Of a DNA stretch of 64,000 nucleotides, positions 28,080 to 40,431 are shown piece by piece. Each line of letters opens with the position of its first letter. Position 1 is the first letter of the stretch. Origin of the DNA: Aliihoeflea sp. 40Bstr573. Lineage in GTDB: Bacteria; Pseudomonadota; Alphaproteobacteria; Rhizobiales; Rhizobiaceae. Position numbers and translations under genes: made by a program. The notes under the pieces are model-generated. The model worked only from the letters and a program-made list of their open reading frames with translations, did not search any database and had not been told where the DNA came from. The stretch lies in assembly GCF_024105655.1 (NCBI RefSeq), contig NZ_JAAAMH010000001.1, forward strand, positions 434,001 to 498,000. The letters run 5' to 3'.

Positions 28080-28230
28080 AAAAAAGGGGCCGGCCGACGT
28101 CTGACAGTGGTACGAGGAGGCCACTTGAGTTGTCAGCGTCGGCCGGCCGACCCCACGGACCCAGGAGATGCGGCGGACCTGAGCATCATGGGGTAGCTTG
28201 TCGGGCAGATGCCCTCGTTTGCTGCCCTGA
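28080..28230 (-). ncRNA. Candidate structured RNA or structured 3' end of pleD mRNA, ending in a terminator
   Basis: Three hairpins lie side by side. Read from the minus strand they are GGGCAG/CTGCCC (28203-28227), CCCCA...TGGGG with inner CAGG/CCTG (28151-28193), and a long stem at 28088-28148: 12 bp of GGCCGGCCGACG pairing, one bulge, 6 bp CTGACA/TGTCAG and 4 bp GTGG/CCAC. The long stem is followed on the minus strand by CCTTTTTTCC, so it is a strong Rho-independent terminator. It may be the end of the pleD transcript, 120-270 bases after its stop, or a separate small RNA. I know no family that fits; the SRP RNA tetraloop motif is absent. Confidence 0.55.
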
Positions 28231-28351
28231 TGGCTTCACAGTCGCGCAAGACCGGTTGAAAATCAATAATTTCTTAACTTTGACGCCAGGAGTCGCGCGT
28301 TAAGGTAAACATGCGCGCGAACGGGCCCTGACTGTCTAGATGGCGGCTTGA

Positions 28352-29725
28352 CTAGGCTGCACTTGCAACGACGCGATTGCGGCCTGCATTCTTCGCCTGG
28401 TAGAGCGCGACGTCGGCACGCTTCATCATGTCAGTCACCGTGTCGGGCTCGCCCTTCAGCGAGGCGACGCCGACCGAAATCGTCACCTCGAGCGTCTTGC
28501 CACCCTCTTCGACGGTGAACGGGTTGCGCGCGATCTGCTCACGAATGCGCTCTGCAACCTTCTCGGCCAGGACCGGCTCGGTGTCCGGCATGACGATGAC
28601 GAACTCCTCGCCGCCATAGCGGCACGCAAGGTCGAAGCCGCGTACGCTATGACGCAGCCGCATGGCGAATTCGCGCAGGATGTCGTCGCCAACGTCATGG
28701 CCATGCGTGTCGTTGATCGACTTGAAACGGTCGATGTCGGTGATCAGCACCGAGAGCGGCTTGCCGCGGCTGCGCGCCTTGGCGGCAAGGCTCGCCAGAT
28801 GGCTGTCGAGATAGCGGCGGTTGTGAAGGCCGGTCAGCCCGTCGGTCACCGCCATCTCGATTGTCTGGGTGACGGATGAGCGGAGCTGGTCGTTGTAGCG
28901 CTTGCGCTTCACCTGCGTTCGAAGGCGCGCGATCAGTTCCTGTCGGTCGACGGGCCGCGTGACGTAGTCGTTGATGCCGAGTTCGAGCGCGCGCACCAGG
29001 CGCTCGTTCTCGTCCTGCCCTGCGACAAGGATGATTGGCAGGAAGCGCGTGCGGTCCAGCGTGCGAAGCTGCGAGCAGAGCCGCAGCGGATCGTGCTCGG
29101 CGAGCGCGGTGGAGATCAGCACGCACTCGTAGGGCTTTTCGGCTGCCTCGATCACGCCTGCCTGCGGGTCCGAGACGGCATCGAGCTTGCACACGCCGCG
29201 CAGATACTTCTCCATCTGATCGACGGAGGAAGCGCGATCATCGATCAGGAGCGCGCGGATCGGCGCGTCGGCCGAGAGGTCGCGCTTCTTCAAGAGCTCC
29301 TCGATGCCGATATTGCGCGTCGTGGAGGCGCGCATGCGCAGTTCGTCGGTAAGCATCTTCAAGCGCACGAGGCTCTTGACGCGTGTCATGAGCTGAAGGT
29401 CGTTGGCGGGCTTGGTGAGAAAATCGTCGGCGCCGACTTCGAGCCCCCGCACGCGGTCCGCGGCCTGGTCGAGCGCGGTCACCATGACGACGGGAATGTG
29501 GGCGGTCGCCGAATCCGTCTTCAGGCGGCGGCAGACCTCGAACCCGTCCATGTCGGGCATCATGACGTCGAGCAGCACCACGTCGACGCGGCCCGCTTCG
29601 CAGATCTCGAGCGCGTCGCGGCCATTGCTGGCGGTGAGCACCTCGAAATACTCGGCCAGGAGCCGCGCTTCGAGCAGCTTCACATTCGCCGGAATGTCAT
29701 CGACAACCAGTATCCGCGCCGTCAT
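28352..29725 (-). CDS. pleD: PleD, response regulator diguanylate cyclase
   Basis: The 457-residue protein has the PleD order: a receiver domain with phospho-acceptor D53 (LLDVMMPD), a second receiver-like domain that lacks the acceptor Asp (ISTALAEHD), and a C-terminal GGDEF domain with RYGGEEF as active site. The upstream RGFD is the RxxD inhibitory site for c-di-GMP feedback. It makes cyclic di-GMP and, in Caulobacter, controls the swarmer-to-stalked transition. It lies 33 bases downstream of divK in one operon, the usual order in this class. Its stop is 335 bases from rpmG, and the gap holds a structured RNA candidate. Confidence 0.96.
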   Translation of the reverse strand: MTARILVVDDIPANVKLLEARLLAEYFEVLTASNGRDALEICEAGRVDVVLLDVMMPDMDGFEVCRRLKTDSATAHIPVVMVTALDQAADRVRGLEVGADDFLTKPANDLQLMTRVKSLVRLKMLTDELRMRASTTRNIGIEELLKKRDLSADAPIRALLIDDRASSVDQMEKYLRGVCKLDAVSDPQAGVIEAAEKPYECVLISTALAEHDPLRLCSQLRTLDRTRFLPIILVAGQDENERLVRALELGINDYVTRPVDRQELIARLRTQVKRKRYNDQLRSSVTQTIEMAVTDGLTGLHNRRYLDSHLASLAAKARSRGKPLSVLITDIDRFKSINDTHGHDVGDDILREFAMRLRHSVRGFDLACRYGGEEFVIVMPDTEPVLAEKVAERIREQIARNPFTVEEGGKTLEVTISVGVASLKGEPDTVTDMMKRADVALYQAKNAGRNRVVASAA

Positions 29726-29758
29726 TTCAACCCCTTGTCCGGCCGCCCGGCCAGCTCC

Positions 29759-30130
29759 TCACGCATCGCCCAGATAGGACTTGATGGTCTCGATGAAGCG
29801 CGCGACCGATATCGGCTTCGAAATATAGGCCTCGCAGCCGCCCTGCCGGATGCGCTCCTCATCGCCCTTCATGGCGAACGCCGTAACCGCGATGACCGGG
29901 ATCGAGCGCAAATCGTCGTCGTCCTTTAGCCATTTGGTCACCTCCAGCCCGGAAACCTCGGGAAGCTGGATGTCCATCAGGATCAGGTCGGGACGGTGCT
30001 CGCGCGCAAGATCGAGCGCCTCCAGCCCGTTGCGTGTTCGCACGGTGTCGTAGCCCGACGCTTCGATGAGGTCGCGAAAGAGCTTCATGTTGAGCTCGTT
30101 GTCCTCGACGATCATCACCTTCTTGGTCAT
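29759..30130 (-). CDS. divK: DivK, single-domain response regulator
   Basis: The 123-residue protein is a single receiver domain with D9/D10 in the acidic pocket, phospho-acceptor D53 ([13 protein letters not shown]), the T/S switch residue in VIAVTAFAM and K105 in YISKPI. DivK feeds the cell-cycle phosphorelay that ends at CtrA. It has no output domain. It is the first gene of divK-pleD and is divergent from the DUF3572 gene, with 139 bases between. Confidence 0.95.
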   Translation of the reverse strand: MTKKVMIVEDNELNMKLFRDLIEASGYDTVRTRNGLEALDLAREHRPDLILMDIQLPEVSGLEVTKWLKDDDDLRSIPVIAVTAFAMKGDEERIRQGGCEAYISKPISVARFIETIKSYLGDA

Positions 30131-30269
30131 AAGTCCTCGACAGTCCAGGCGTCGGTCACTTCGACACCCGCTGAAATGTTAGCGTGATTTGATTGACGAA
30201 ACGCAAACTCTTGTAACAAGCCATCGCGCGATGCTTGATCGCTGGCATGGCGCAGGTTAACCCAGCCGC

Positions 30270-30596
30270 ATGATCAGGACCATGTCGGATTCGGGGCGCA
30301 GCGACAAGCCGCTGGCGCGGGAAGCAGCCGATGGCATCGCCATCCAGGCGCTGGGTTTCATTGCAAGCGATGCGGAATTGCTGCCACGCTTCCTCGACCT
30401 GACGGGCATCGCCGCGCACGACATCCGCCGTGCGGCAGGTGAGCCGGGCTTCATGGCCGGTGTGCTGCAGTTCATCCTGGCGCACGAGCCGACCCTTTTG
30501 AAGTTTTCCGAGGCAAGCGGCATCGCGCCGCAGGATGTCGGGCGCGCATTGCGCGCCTTGCCGACGGGCGACGATGGATACGAGATTTCCTCATGA
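30270..30596 (+). CDS. DUF3572 family protein
   Basis: The 108-residue helical protein contains IAIQALGFIASDAELLPRFL and GFMAGVLQFILAHEPTLLKF, matching the short alphaproteobacterial DUF3572 family. No signal peptide is seen. Two starts are possible: ATG at 30270 or ATG at 30282, the latter preceded by AGGA. Its stop overlaps the start of the HAD-like gene by 4 bases. The divergent divK promoter lies on the other side. The function is unknown. Confidence 0.84.
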   Translation: MIRTMSDSGRSDKPLAREAADGIAIQALGFIASDAELLPRFLDLTGIAAHDIRRAAGEPGFMAGVLQFILAHEPTLLKFSEASGIAPQDVGRALRALPTGDDGYEISS

Positions 30597-31273
30597 GCGA
30601 CGATCCCGAGACACTGCGCCAGATCGAGGAGCTTGCGGCCGACGACCGCCCGCTGCTGATCCTCGACGTCGACGACGTCATCCTCGATTTCATCAAGCCC
30701 TTTCCGCGCTATCTCCAGTCGAAGGGATTCGACCTGCGGCTCGACAGTTTTGCGCTGCATGGCAACATCTTCCATGCGGAGAATGGCAATGTCGCCGCAA
30801 TCGAGCATGTGCGCACGCTGGTCGACGATTTCTTCCACGGCCAGGCCGACTGGCAGACCGTGACGGACGGCGCGGCCGATGCGATGGCGCAGATCGCGCG
30901 CAGCGCGGAGATCGTGCTCCTGACGGCGATGCCGCATCGCTTCCGCGATGCGCGGCGGCGTCATCTGGACGCGCTCGGACTGCCCTACCCGCTGCTGACG
31001 ACCGAGATGGCGAAAGGACCCGCTGTGGCGCGCCTCCGGGGTGACACCCTGCGCCCGGTCGCCTTCGTCGACGACCAGCCGCGTAACTTGATCTCGGCAC
31101 ATGAGTGCGTGCCGGATGCCGCGCTGTTCCATCTGATGGCGGACAACAGTCTGCGCGAGCTGATGCCGCCCCCACCCGCCTACGCGACCATCGTCCATGA
31201 CTGGGCCGAGGCATTGCCGAAGATCGAACGCGCGCTCGGCATAAGCGGTCACGAATTGGCGGCCAGCGCGTAG
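30593..31273 (+). CDS. HAD-like hydrolase family protein
   Basis: The 226-residue protein has the HAD first motif LLILDVDDVILDF with D25 and D27 as the candidate nucleophile and acid/base, TAMPH (motif II-like) near residue 111, and FVDDQPRNL (motif IV, two acidic residues). The long cap region lies between. It could be a phosphatase; the substrate is unknown. It is coupled to the DUF3572 gene by a 4-base overlap. Its last 25 bases overlap the convergent GNAT gene. Confidence 0.8.
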   Translation: MSDDPETLRQIEELAADDRPLLILDVDDVILDFIKPFPRYLQSKGFDLRLDSFALHGNIFHAENGNVAAIEHVRTLVDDFFHGQADWQTVTDGAADAMAQIARSAEIVLLTAMPHRFRDARRRHLDALGLPYPLLTTEMAKGPAVARLRGDTLRPVAFVDDQPRNLISAHECVPDAALFHLMADNSLRELMPPPPAYATIVHDWAEALPKIERALGISGHELAASA

Positions 31274-31833
31274 CGCATCAGGGGCCTGCCGGCCTTGCGT
31301 TCTGCGACCGTTTCGAAACCCGCCGCTTCGAAGACGCGGGCAGAGCCGACGAACAGGCCGATCGACCGCGAATCCCTTGACTGCCGGATCGGGCACGCCT
31401 CGACGATACGTGCGCCGTTCTGCCGGGCAAATTCGACCCCGGCCTGCACCAGCAGGTGCGTCAGGCCCTTGCCGCGCGCCGGCGAGCGCAGGAAGAAGCA
31501 GGAAATGGCCCAGGCGGCCACATCGGCCGGGTCGACATCGAGCGGCGCGGACGCCCTGCCCTTGTTGTTCCATTCGGGAACATCGGCGCGTGGGCCAATC
31601 TGCATCCAGCCGACGGCGCGGCCATTGTCGAACGCAAGGAGACCGGGTGGCGGGCCGTCCTCGATGCGCCGCTTCATGAACGCCTTGTTCGCCTCGCGGT
31701 CGTTGATGCGCCGCGTGCCGGGCGGCAAACGGAAATGGACACACCAGCAGCCATAGCAAGCGCCCTGCTTGCCGAAGAGGTCCTCGAAGGCCGCGCAGCG
31801 TTCGGGCGTCAGGGGAAGGATTTCGGCGTCCAT
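31249..31833 (-). CDS. GNAT family N-acetyltransferase
   Basis: The 194-residue protein has a C-x-x-C-like segment near residue 28 (YGCWCVHF), [11 protein letters not shown], and the acetyl-CoA loop [24 protein letters not shown], then [20 protein letters not shown]. The substrate is unknown. The ATG at 31833 has GGAG before it and begins [14 protein letters not shown] LexA box lies about 70 bases upstream, between it and dinB, so it could be damage-inducible. It overlaps the HAD-like gene end by 25 bases. Confidence 0.85.
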   Translation of the reverse strand: MDAEILPLTPERCAAFEDLFGKQGACYGCWCVHFRLPPGTRRINDREANKAFMKRRIEDGPPPGLLAFDNGRAVGWMQIGPRADVPEWNNKGRASAPLDVDPADVAAWAISCFFLRSPARGKGLTHLLVQAGVEFARQNGARIVEACPIRQSRDSRSIGLFVGSARVFEAAGFETVAERKAGRPLMRYALAANS

Positions 31834-31903
31834 GCCATGCTCCTTGCCGGTGCATCGACGCGCAATTCGCTTGCGACGCGGTGCGCATCGTCCTACGATG
31901 TTT

Positions 31904-31918
31904 GTTCCCTTTATGTTC
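31904..31918. promoter_or_regulatory. LexA box (SOS operator), GTTC-N7-GTTC
   Basis: GTTC (31904-31907), seven bases CCTTTAT, and GTTC (31915-31918) give the direct-repeat LexA operator of alphaproteobacteria. It lies immediately upstream of the dinB ATG at 31925 and 71 bases upstream of the divergent GNAT gene. Confidence 0.8.
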
Positions 31919-31924
31919 ACATCG

Positions 31925-33235
31925 ATGCGCCAGACTGTCAATCATCCGCTTCATGGATTCTGCCGGGATTGCCTGACCCTCCAGCGTGGGGACGCGCCGC
32001 GTTGCCATGCCTGCGGCAGTCCGCGTATCGCCCGTCATGACGAGCTCTACGCGCTGCATCTGGGACATATCGACTGCGATGCCTTCTACGCGGCGGTCGA
32101 AAAGCGTGACAATCCGGCGCTCCGCGACAAGCCGGTGATCATCGGCGGCGGCACGCGCGGCGTCGTTTCCACGGCCTGCTACATCGCGCGCATCAAGGGC
32201 GTGCGATCGTCGATGCCTATGTTCAAGGCGCTGCAAGCCTGTCCGGAGGCCGTCGTGATCAAGCCGGACATGGAGAAGTACGTTCGTGTCGGGCGCGAGG
32301 TGCGCCAGATGATGGAGGCGCTGGCGCCGCTGGTCGAACCGCTCTCGATCGACGAGGCCTTCCTCGACCTTGGCGGCACCGAGACGCTGCACGGGCGCCC
32401 GGCTGCCCTGGTGCTCGGCCAATTCGCGCTCTCGGTCGAGCGCGAAATCGGAATTTCCGTCTCGGTGGGCCTCTCCTACTGCAAGTTCCTCGCCAAGGTC
32501 GCATCCGACTTGAGGAAACCGCGCGGCTTTGCTGTCATCGGCGAGGCAGAGGCGCTGGAATTCCTGGCCGGACAGCCGGTGTCGATGATCTGGGGCGTCG
32601 GCAAGGCGTTTACGGCCGTTCTGGAGCGAGACGGCGTGCGCACCATCGGCCAGTTGCAGAAGATGGAGCGCGGCGATCTCCTGAAGCGCTATGGCACGAT
32701 GGGCGACCGGCTCTTCCACCTGTCACGCGGCGAGGATGTCCGGCGCGTCACCGCCGACCGGGAGGCCAAGAGCGTTTCGTCCGAAACCACCTTCGACGTC
32801 GACCTGTCGCGCGCAGAGGATCTGGTACCGGTGCTGCGGGCGTTGAGCGAGAAGGTTTCGCGGCGGCTGAAGAGCCATCAGATCGCCGGACGCACCGTCG
32901 TCCTCAAGCTCAAGACGGGGGACTTCAAGACCCGCACACGCAACCGGGCGCTGGCGGACCCGACCCAGCTTGCCGAGCGGATTTTCCAGACCGGGCTGGA
33001 CATGCTGAAGCACGAACTCGACGGCACGCGCTTCCGCCTGCTGGGCATCGGCGTTTCCGAACTGGCGGATGCGGCGCGGGCCGATCCTCCCGACCTCGTC
33101 GACACCCGCGGGGCCAAGGCCGCCAAGGCGGAGGGTGCGATGGATCGGCTGCGGGACAAGTTCGGCAATGCGATCGTCGAGACGGGCTACACGTTCGGGC
33201 GCCCGCGCAACGGCCGACCACCGAAAGCCGGCTGA
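31925..33235 (+). CDS. dinB: DNA polymerase IV (DinB)
   Basis: The 436-residue Y-family polymerase does error-prone translesion synthesis. The catalytic acidic residues are in [12 protein letters not shown] and SIDEAFLDL. It has an N-terminal extension with two cysteine pairs (CRDC ... CHAC), a likely zinc ribbon, as in rhizobial DinB. A helix-hairpin-helix and little-finger domain follow. The ATG at 31925 was chosen because upstream in-frame ATGs fall inside the LexA box. Under SOS it should be induced. The stop directly abuts the stop of the convergent secreted-protein gene. Confidence 0.95.
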   Translation: MRQTVNHPLHGFCRDCLTLQRGDAPRCHACGSPRIARHDELYALHLGHIDCDAFYAAVEKRDNPALRDKPVIIGGGTRGVVSTACYIARIKGVRSSMPMFKALQACPEAVVIKPDMEKYVRVGREVRQMMEALAPLVEPLSIDEAFLDLGGTETLHGRPAALVLGQFALSVEREIGISVSVGLSYCKFLAKVASDLRKPRGFAVIGEAEALEFLAGQPVSMIWGVGKAFTAVLERDGVRTIGQLQKMERGDLLKRYGTMGDRLFHLSRGEDVRRVTADREAKSVSSETTFDVDLSRAEDLVPVLRALSEKVSRRLKSHQIAGRTVVLKLKTGDFKTRTRNRALADPTQLAERIFQTGLDMLKHELDGTRFRLLGIGVSELADAARADPPDLVDTRGAKAAKAEGAMDRLRDKFGNAIVETGYTFGRPRNGRPPKAG

Positions 33236-33727
33236 CTATTGCCTTTCGAAGGAAAGCTGCGCCGTGACGACAGGCTCGCCCGTCTGCGGATGCGCTTCGG
33301 TGGTCACGATCTGCAATGCGTTGCCGGAGGACGAAAGCTGCATGCGCGCTTCGCGGCCGGTCTCCGGCCATGCGACGGCGAGATTGACGGTGTCGCCGCT
33401 GCGGTTACCCGAAAGACTGGCAGGACCGCGCGGCGAACCCGTATATGTTCCAGAATATGTCGCGCCTTCTACCGACAGATCCGCGCCGATCGCCCGCGAC
33501 ATGATGATCATCGCGCTGCAATTTCCGTCCATCGACAGCCGCTCGGCCAACGCATCGGAGGAGAGGTCGCAATTGACGTTGACCGGCTCCTGCTCGGGCT
33601 TCAGTCGGATCGAACCGCCGCCGGCCCATTGTCCTTCCAGGCTCTTCAGGAATTCGGCCTCGGATGAATGTGCCGGCATCGCAGCCATCATGGATGCCGC
33701 GGCAACAAATGCGGACAAAGCGCGCAT
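33236..33727 (-). CDS. Small secreted protein, hypothetical
   Basis: The 163-residue protein has a signal peptide (MRALSAFVAAASMMAAMPAHS, cleavage near residue 21) and a mature part with AEFLKSLEGQWAGGGSI, the start typical of periplasmic beta-barrel-like proteins of about 150 residues. It has two Cys residues (near 53 and 70) that could form a disulfide. No enzyme motif is seen. The start at 33727 is preceded by AAAGGA. Its stop codon directly follows the dinB stop on the opposite strand. Confidence 0.78.
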   Translation of the reverse strand: MRALSAFVAAASMMAAMPAHSSEAEFLKSLEGQWAGGGSIRLKPEQEPVNVNCDLSSDALAERLSMDGNCSAMIIMSRAIGADLSVEGATYSGTYTGSPRGPASLSGNRSGDTVNLAVAWPETGREARMQLSSSGNALQIVTTEAHPQTGEPVVTAQLSFERQ

Positions 33728-33838
33728 GTCGATCCTTTCGAGTTTGACCTTCACTCGGGAAGAGAACGCGCCAATCCGGCCTTCCGAACATTCACCGTCA
33801 CATTTTCTGCGACACCCGGACACGGATCGTGAAGCAAC

Positions 33839-37315
<3,477 letters not shown>

Positions 37316-37406
37316 GTCGGGCTTTCGCAAGAAGAGTCGGGCTCCATTGTCGGACCCGACCGGGTCGATGTCCACCCTGCGAGCAACGTTTCCAACAGAC
37401 GTGCCG

Positions 37407-37837
37407 TCAGAAGTGTTCGCCTGAGCGGAACGGGCCGATCCGCATTCCCGCTGCGATCAGGTAAGCCGTCGACCAGCCGATGAGAAGGAAGCCGTTGATG
37501 CCCTCCAGCGCAGCAAAGACGCGCCAGCGCTCTGGCGGAATGACGTCGCCATAGCCAAGTGTGGAGAAGGAGACGATCGAGAAATAAAGCGCGGTCTCGA
37601 TATCGCCGAAACTGCCGATCGCGAAATGGACCAGCGCCCATAGCCAGATCTCGACGGCCAGCACGACGAATGTTCCGAGAACGGTCGCGACCATGGCGAC
37701 GATGCGGTTGCGCCGGTGGTCGACACCCAGGATGTGGTCAGCGCCGACGAGCAGCGCGTCACCTCAATCAGCCCGACGGCATGGATCACGACCGTCGCGG
37801 CGATCACGATCGTCCCGAGCAGAAGGTTCTCGACCAC
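37407..37837 (-). pseudogene. Two-helix potassium channel gene with a frameshift
   Basis: The downstream half reads [19 protein letters not shown], a pore loop with the K+ selectivity signature STLGYGD, a second helix and the end RIGPFRSGEHF. The upstream half is in a frame one base away: from the GTG at 37837 (preceded by GGAG) it reads [20 protein letters not shown] and GLIEVTR up to about 37754. If one base is restored there, the protein joins as [15 protein letters not shown] to the downstream half. Ion_trans_2 small channels of this order have this full layout. A sequencing error is possible. As given, no intact product is made; the C-terminal half alone could start at the ATG at 37694. 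Confidence 0.72.
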
Positions 37838-37925
37838 CTGCGACGCTCCGTTCACAAGAGGTTGCTTGAATGCGGGCCAGATTCCTGAAAATCTTGTAGC
37901 AACAGAAAAACGCCGAGGAAATGCC

Positions 37926-39053
37926 ATGAAGACCCGTGCCGCCGTCGCCACCGCCGCTGGAAAGCCGCTTGAAATCATGGAGGTCGACCTCGAAGGGCCG
38001 CGCGCCGGCGAGGTTCTGGTCGAGATCAAGGCGACGGGCATCTGCCACACCGACGAATTCACCCTGTCGGGCGCTGATCCGGAAGGCATCTTTCCGGCGA
38101 TTCTCGGCCACGAGGGCGCGGGCGTCGTCGTCGATGTCGGGGCCGGCGTGACGAGCCTGAAGAAGGGCGACCACGTCATCCCTCTCTACACGCCCGAATG
38201 CCGCTCGTGCCCGTCGTGCCTCTCGCGCAAGACGAACCTGTGCACCGCGATCCGCACCACGCAAGGCCAGGGACTGATGCCGGATGGCACCTCCCGCTTC
38301 TCGATCGGCAAGGACAAGATATTCCACTACATGGGCTGCTCGACCTTCGCCAATCACACGGTCCTGCCCGAGATCGCACTCGCCAAGGTCAACCCCGACG
38401 CGCCCTTCGACAAGATTTGCTACATCGGCTGCGGGGTGACGACAGGCATTGGCGCCGTTATCAACACCGCCAAGGTCGAAATAGGCTCGACCGCGATCGT
38501 CTTCGGTCTCGGCGGCATCGGCCTGAACGTCATCCAGGGCCTTCGGCTTGCCGGCGCAGACATGATCGTCGGCGTCGATCTGAACAATGACAAGAAGGAA
38601 TGGGGCGAGCGCTTCGGGATGACCCATTTCGTCAATCCGCGCGAAGTCGACGGCGACATCGTGCCGTATCTCGTCAACATGACCAAGCGCGGCGCCGATC
38701 AGATCGGCGGTGCGGACTATACGTTCGACTGCACGGGCAACGTGAAAGTCATGCGCCAAGCACTTGAATCCGCTCATCGCGGCTGGGGCGAATCGATCGT
38801 CATCGGCGTTGCCGGTGCAGGCCAGGAAATCTCGACACGGCCGTTCCAGCTCGTCACCGGGCGCACCTGGAAGGGCACGGCCTTCGGCGGCGCACGCGGG
38901 CGCACGGACGTTCCGAAGATCGTCGACTGGTATATGGACGGCAAGATCGAGATCGATCCGATGATCACGCACACGCTTTCGCTCGACGAGATCAACAAGG
39001 GGTTCGACCTGATGCATGCGGGCGAATCGATCCGCAGCGTGGTCGTCTACTGA
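37926..39053 (+). CDS. adhC: S-(hydroxymethyl)glutathione dehydrogenase / class III alcohol dehydrogenase
   Basis: The 375-residue zinc enzyme oxidises S-hydroxymethylglutathione to S-formylglutathione in formaldehyde detoxification. It has the catalytic Zn ligands in [15 protein letters not shown] and [10 protein letters not shown], the structural zinc cysteines [15 protein letters not shown], and the NAD site [14 protein letters not shown]. It is about the size of E. coli FrmA. GAGGAA precedes the ATG. The partner fghA is downstream with a lipoprotein and a DUF188 gene between. It could also reduce S-nitrosoglutathione. Confidence 0.96.
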   Translation: MKTRAAVATAAGKPLEIMEVDLEGPRAGEVLVEIKATGICHTDEFTLSGADPEGIFPAILGHEGAGVVVDVGAGVTSLKKGDHVIPLYTPECRSCPSCLSRKTNLCTAIRTTQGQGLMPDGTSRFSIGKDKIFHYMGCSTFANHTVLPEIALAKVNPDAPFDKICYIGCGVTTGIGAVINTAKVEIGSTAIVFGLGGIGLNVIQGLRLAGADMIVGVDLNNDKKEWGERFGMTHFVNPREVDGDIVPYLVNMTKRGADQIGGADYTFDCTGNVKVMRQALESAHRGWGESIVIGVAGAGQEISTRPFQLVTGRTWKGTAFGGARGRTDVPKIVDWYMDGKIEIDPMITHTLSLDEINKGFDLMHAGESIRSVVVY

Positions 39054-39077
39054 CGTCAGGTCGCGGCACTTTTCGGA

Positions 39078-39101
39078 CGCTCGCGCGTTGATGCGCGAGC
39101 G
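39078..39101 (+). terminator. Perfect 9-bp hairpin after adhC
   Basis: CGCTCGCGC and GCGCGAGCG pair around the loop GTTGAT, 25 bases after the adhC stop and 46 bases before the lipoprotein start. There is no U run, so it may attenuate or process the transcript and not terminate it. Confidence 0.4.
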
Positions 39102-39147
39102 CTCCGCCATGCGCGGACTGGACGTCATCGACAATCGGGAAACACAA

Positions 39148-39969
39148 ATGTTCGCAAATAAACTCCTGCTCGCTGCCGCGGGCGTTTCGCTGATGACACT
39201 TGCTGCTTGCGGCGAGGACGAAACGACGACCTCGCAGGCCCAGCCGACGCCGCCGGCGCAGTCCGAACCGGCCAATCCCGACCTCGATCAGACGCTGGAC
39301 GATGCCGAAGACGCCGCCGGCGACGCGCTGTCGCGCTTGCGCGAGGCCGCCGACGAGGCTGCGACCGAGGCTGGCCGACTGGCTGGAGAGGCGCGAACGC
39401 GCGCCGAACAGGCGCTGGAAGACGCCGGACCGACTCTCGACCGCGCAGGTGAGGTTGCCGGCCAGATCGGCGCGTCGGTGGGCGAGATCGTCGAACGGGC
39501 ACGCGACGACATCGAGCGGGCGGCTCGCGAACTGGAAGCGCGGATCGACGAGACTACCGGCGGCGACGTGCCCGAAGCGCCAGCAGGCGACCCGGCGGCG
39601 CTGCTCGTTGCCGAAGACGATCTCAACGCCGATACGCGAGCCGCCGCCCGTGCCTCGATGGCGAATGTCGGCCCCGACTATGTCGGCGTCTGGGCCGAGA
39701 ACGCGGAAGGCTGTGCGCGGATCGACCAGGAGCCGATCGAGCTCTTCGCCGTGGTCACCCCGACGACCATTCGCCGCTACGAGAGCGTCTGCAACATCGA
39801 GCCGGGCGAAACGGTCGACGGCGCGACGACGGTTTCGGCGACCTGCTTTGCCGAAGGCGAGACGGAAGAGCGTCAGATAACGCTCGATACGTCAGAACCC
39901 GACACGCTGCGCATCAGCCAGGCAGCCGGCGACGAAGGGGTGTCGCTGACCCAGTGCAGCCTCCCGTGA
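39148..39969 (+). CDS. Lipoprotein with long helical region, hypothetical
   Basis: The 273-residue protein has a signal peptide with lipobox LMTLAAC and the lipidated Cys at about residue 21. An acidic-helical region of about 130 residues follows, rich in Ala, Glu, Asp and Arg (LDDAEDAAGDALSRLREAAD ... EIVERARDDIERAARELE), the pattern of amphipathic or coiled-coil helices. The C-terminal 90 residues form a separate domain with four Cys residues. Its GTG-linked neighbour yaiI starts on its stop codon. It sits between adhC and fghA but its role in formaldehyde metabolism, if any, is unknown. Confidence 0.8.
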   Translation: MFANKLLLAAAGVSLMTLAACGEDETTTSQAQPTPPAQSEPANPDLDQTLDDAEDAAGDALSRLREAADEAATEAGRLAGEARTRAEQALEDAGPTLDRAGEVAGQIGASVGEIVERARDDIERAARELEARIDETTGGDVPEAPAGDPAALLVAEDDLNADTRAAARASMANVGPDYVGVWAENAEGCARIDQEPIELFAVVTPTTIRRYESVCNIEPGETVDGATTVSATCFAEGETEERQITLDTSEPDTLRISQAAGDEGVSLTQCSLP

Positions 39970-40424
39970 GCAAGCCTGCCATCTTCGTCGATGCGGACGC
40001 CTGTCCGGTCAAGAACGAGGTGCTGAAGGTCGCAGAACGTCACGATCTCATCGTGACGTTCGTCGCCAATGGCGGGCTGCGCCCCTCGCGCGACCCGATG
40101 GTGCGCAATGTGGTGGTCTCCACCGGCTTCGACGCCGCCGACGACTGGATCGTGGAGAATGCGGCGGCCAACGACATCGTCGTCACGGCCGACATTCCGC
40201 TTGCCGCGCGTGGCGTCGAGAAAGGCTGCCACGTCGTCGGGATGACTGGCCAACCCTTCACGCCCGAAACGATCGGCATGGCGGTGGCGATACGCGACCT
40301 GAAGCAGAATTTGCGCGAAAGCGGGGAGATCAAGGGCTATAACGCCGCCTTCTCCCCGAAGGACCGGTCGCGCTTTCTGGAAACGTTGGACCGGACGGTC
40401 CGGCGCGCATTGAATACGAAATGA
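39966..40424 (+). CDS. YaiI/YqxD family protein (DUF188)
   Basis: The 152-residue protein begins SKPAIFVDADACPVKNEVLK and has VTADIPLAARGVEKG, the pattern of the DUF188/UPF0178 family with a PIN-like fold and the two conserved acidic residues in VDADACPV. The function is unknown; nuclease activity is predicted by fold only. The GTG at 39966 overlaps the previous stop by 4 bases and matches the usual start better than the GTG at 39954. It is 7 bases from fghA. Confidence 0.9.
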   Translation: MSKPAIFVDADACPVKNEVLKVAERHDLIVTFVANGGLRPSRDPMVRNVVVSTGFDAADDWIVENAAANDIVVTADIPLAARGVEKGCHVVGMTGQPFTPETIGMAVAIRDLKQNLRESGEIKGYNAAFSPKDRSRFLETLDRTVRRALNTK

Positions 40425-40431
40425 GGGACTG

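Noticed and set aside
28080-28230. SRP (4.5S) RNA or 6S RNA as identity for the structured element.
   Set aside because: The SRP tetraloop motif with GGAAGGAAGCAG is absent and the hairpin set does not match a single long rod with a central bulge.
37750-37760. Programmed ribosomal frameshift in the K+ channel gene.
   Set aside because: No slippery heptamer or downstream pseudoknot is seen at the junction; the restored frame needs a one-base insertion.
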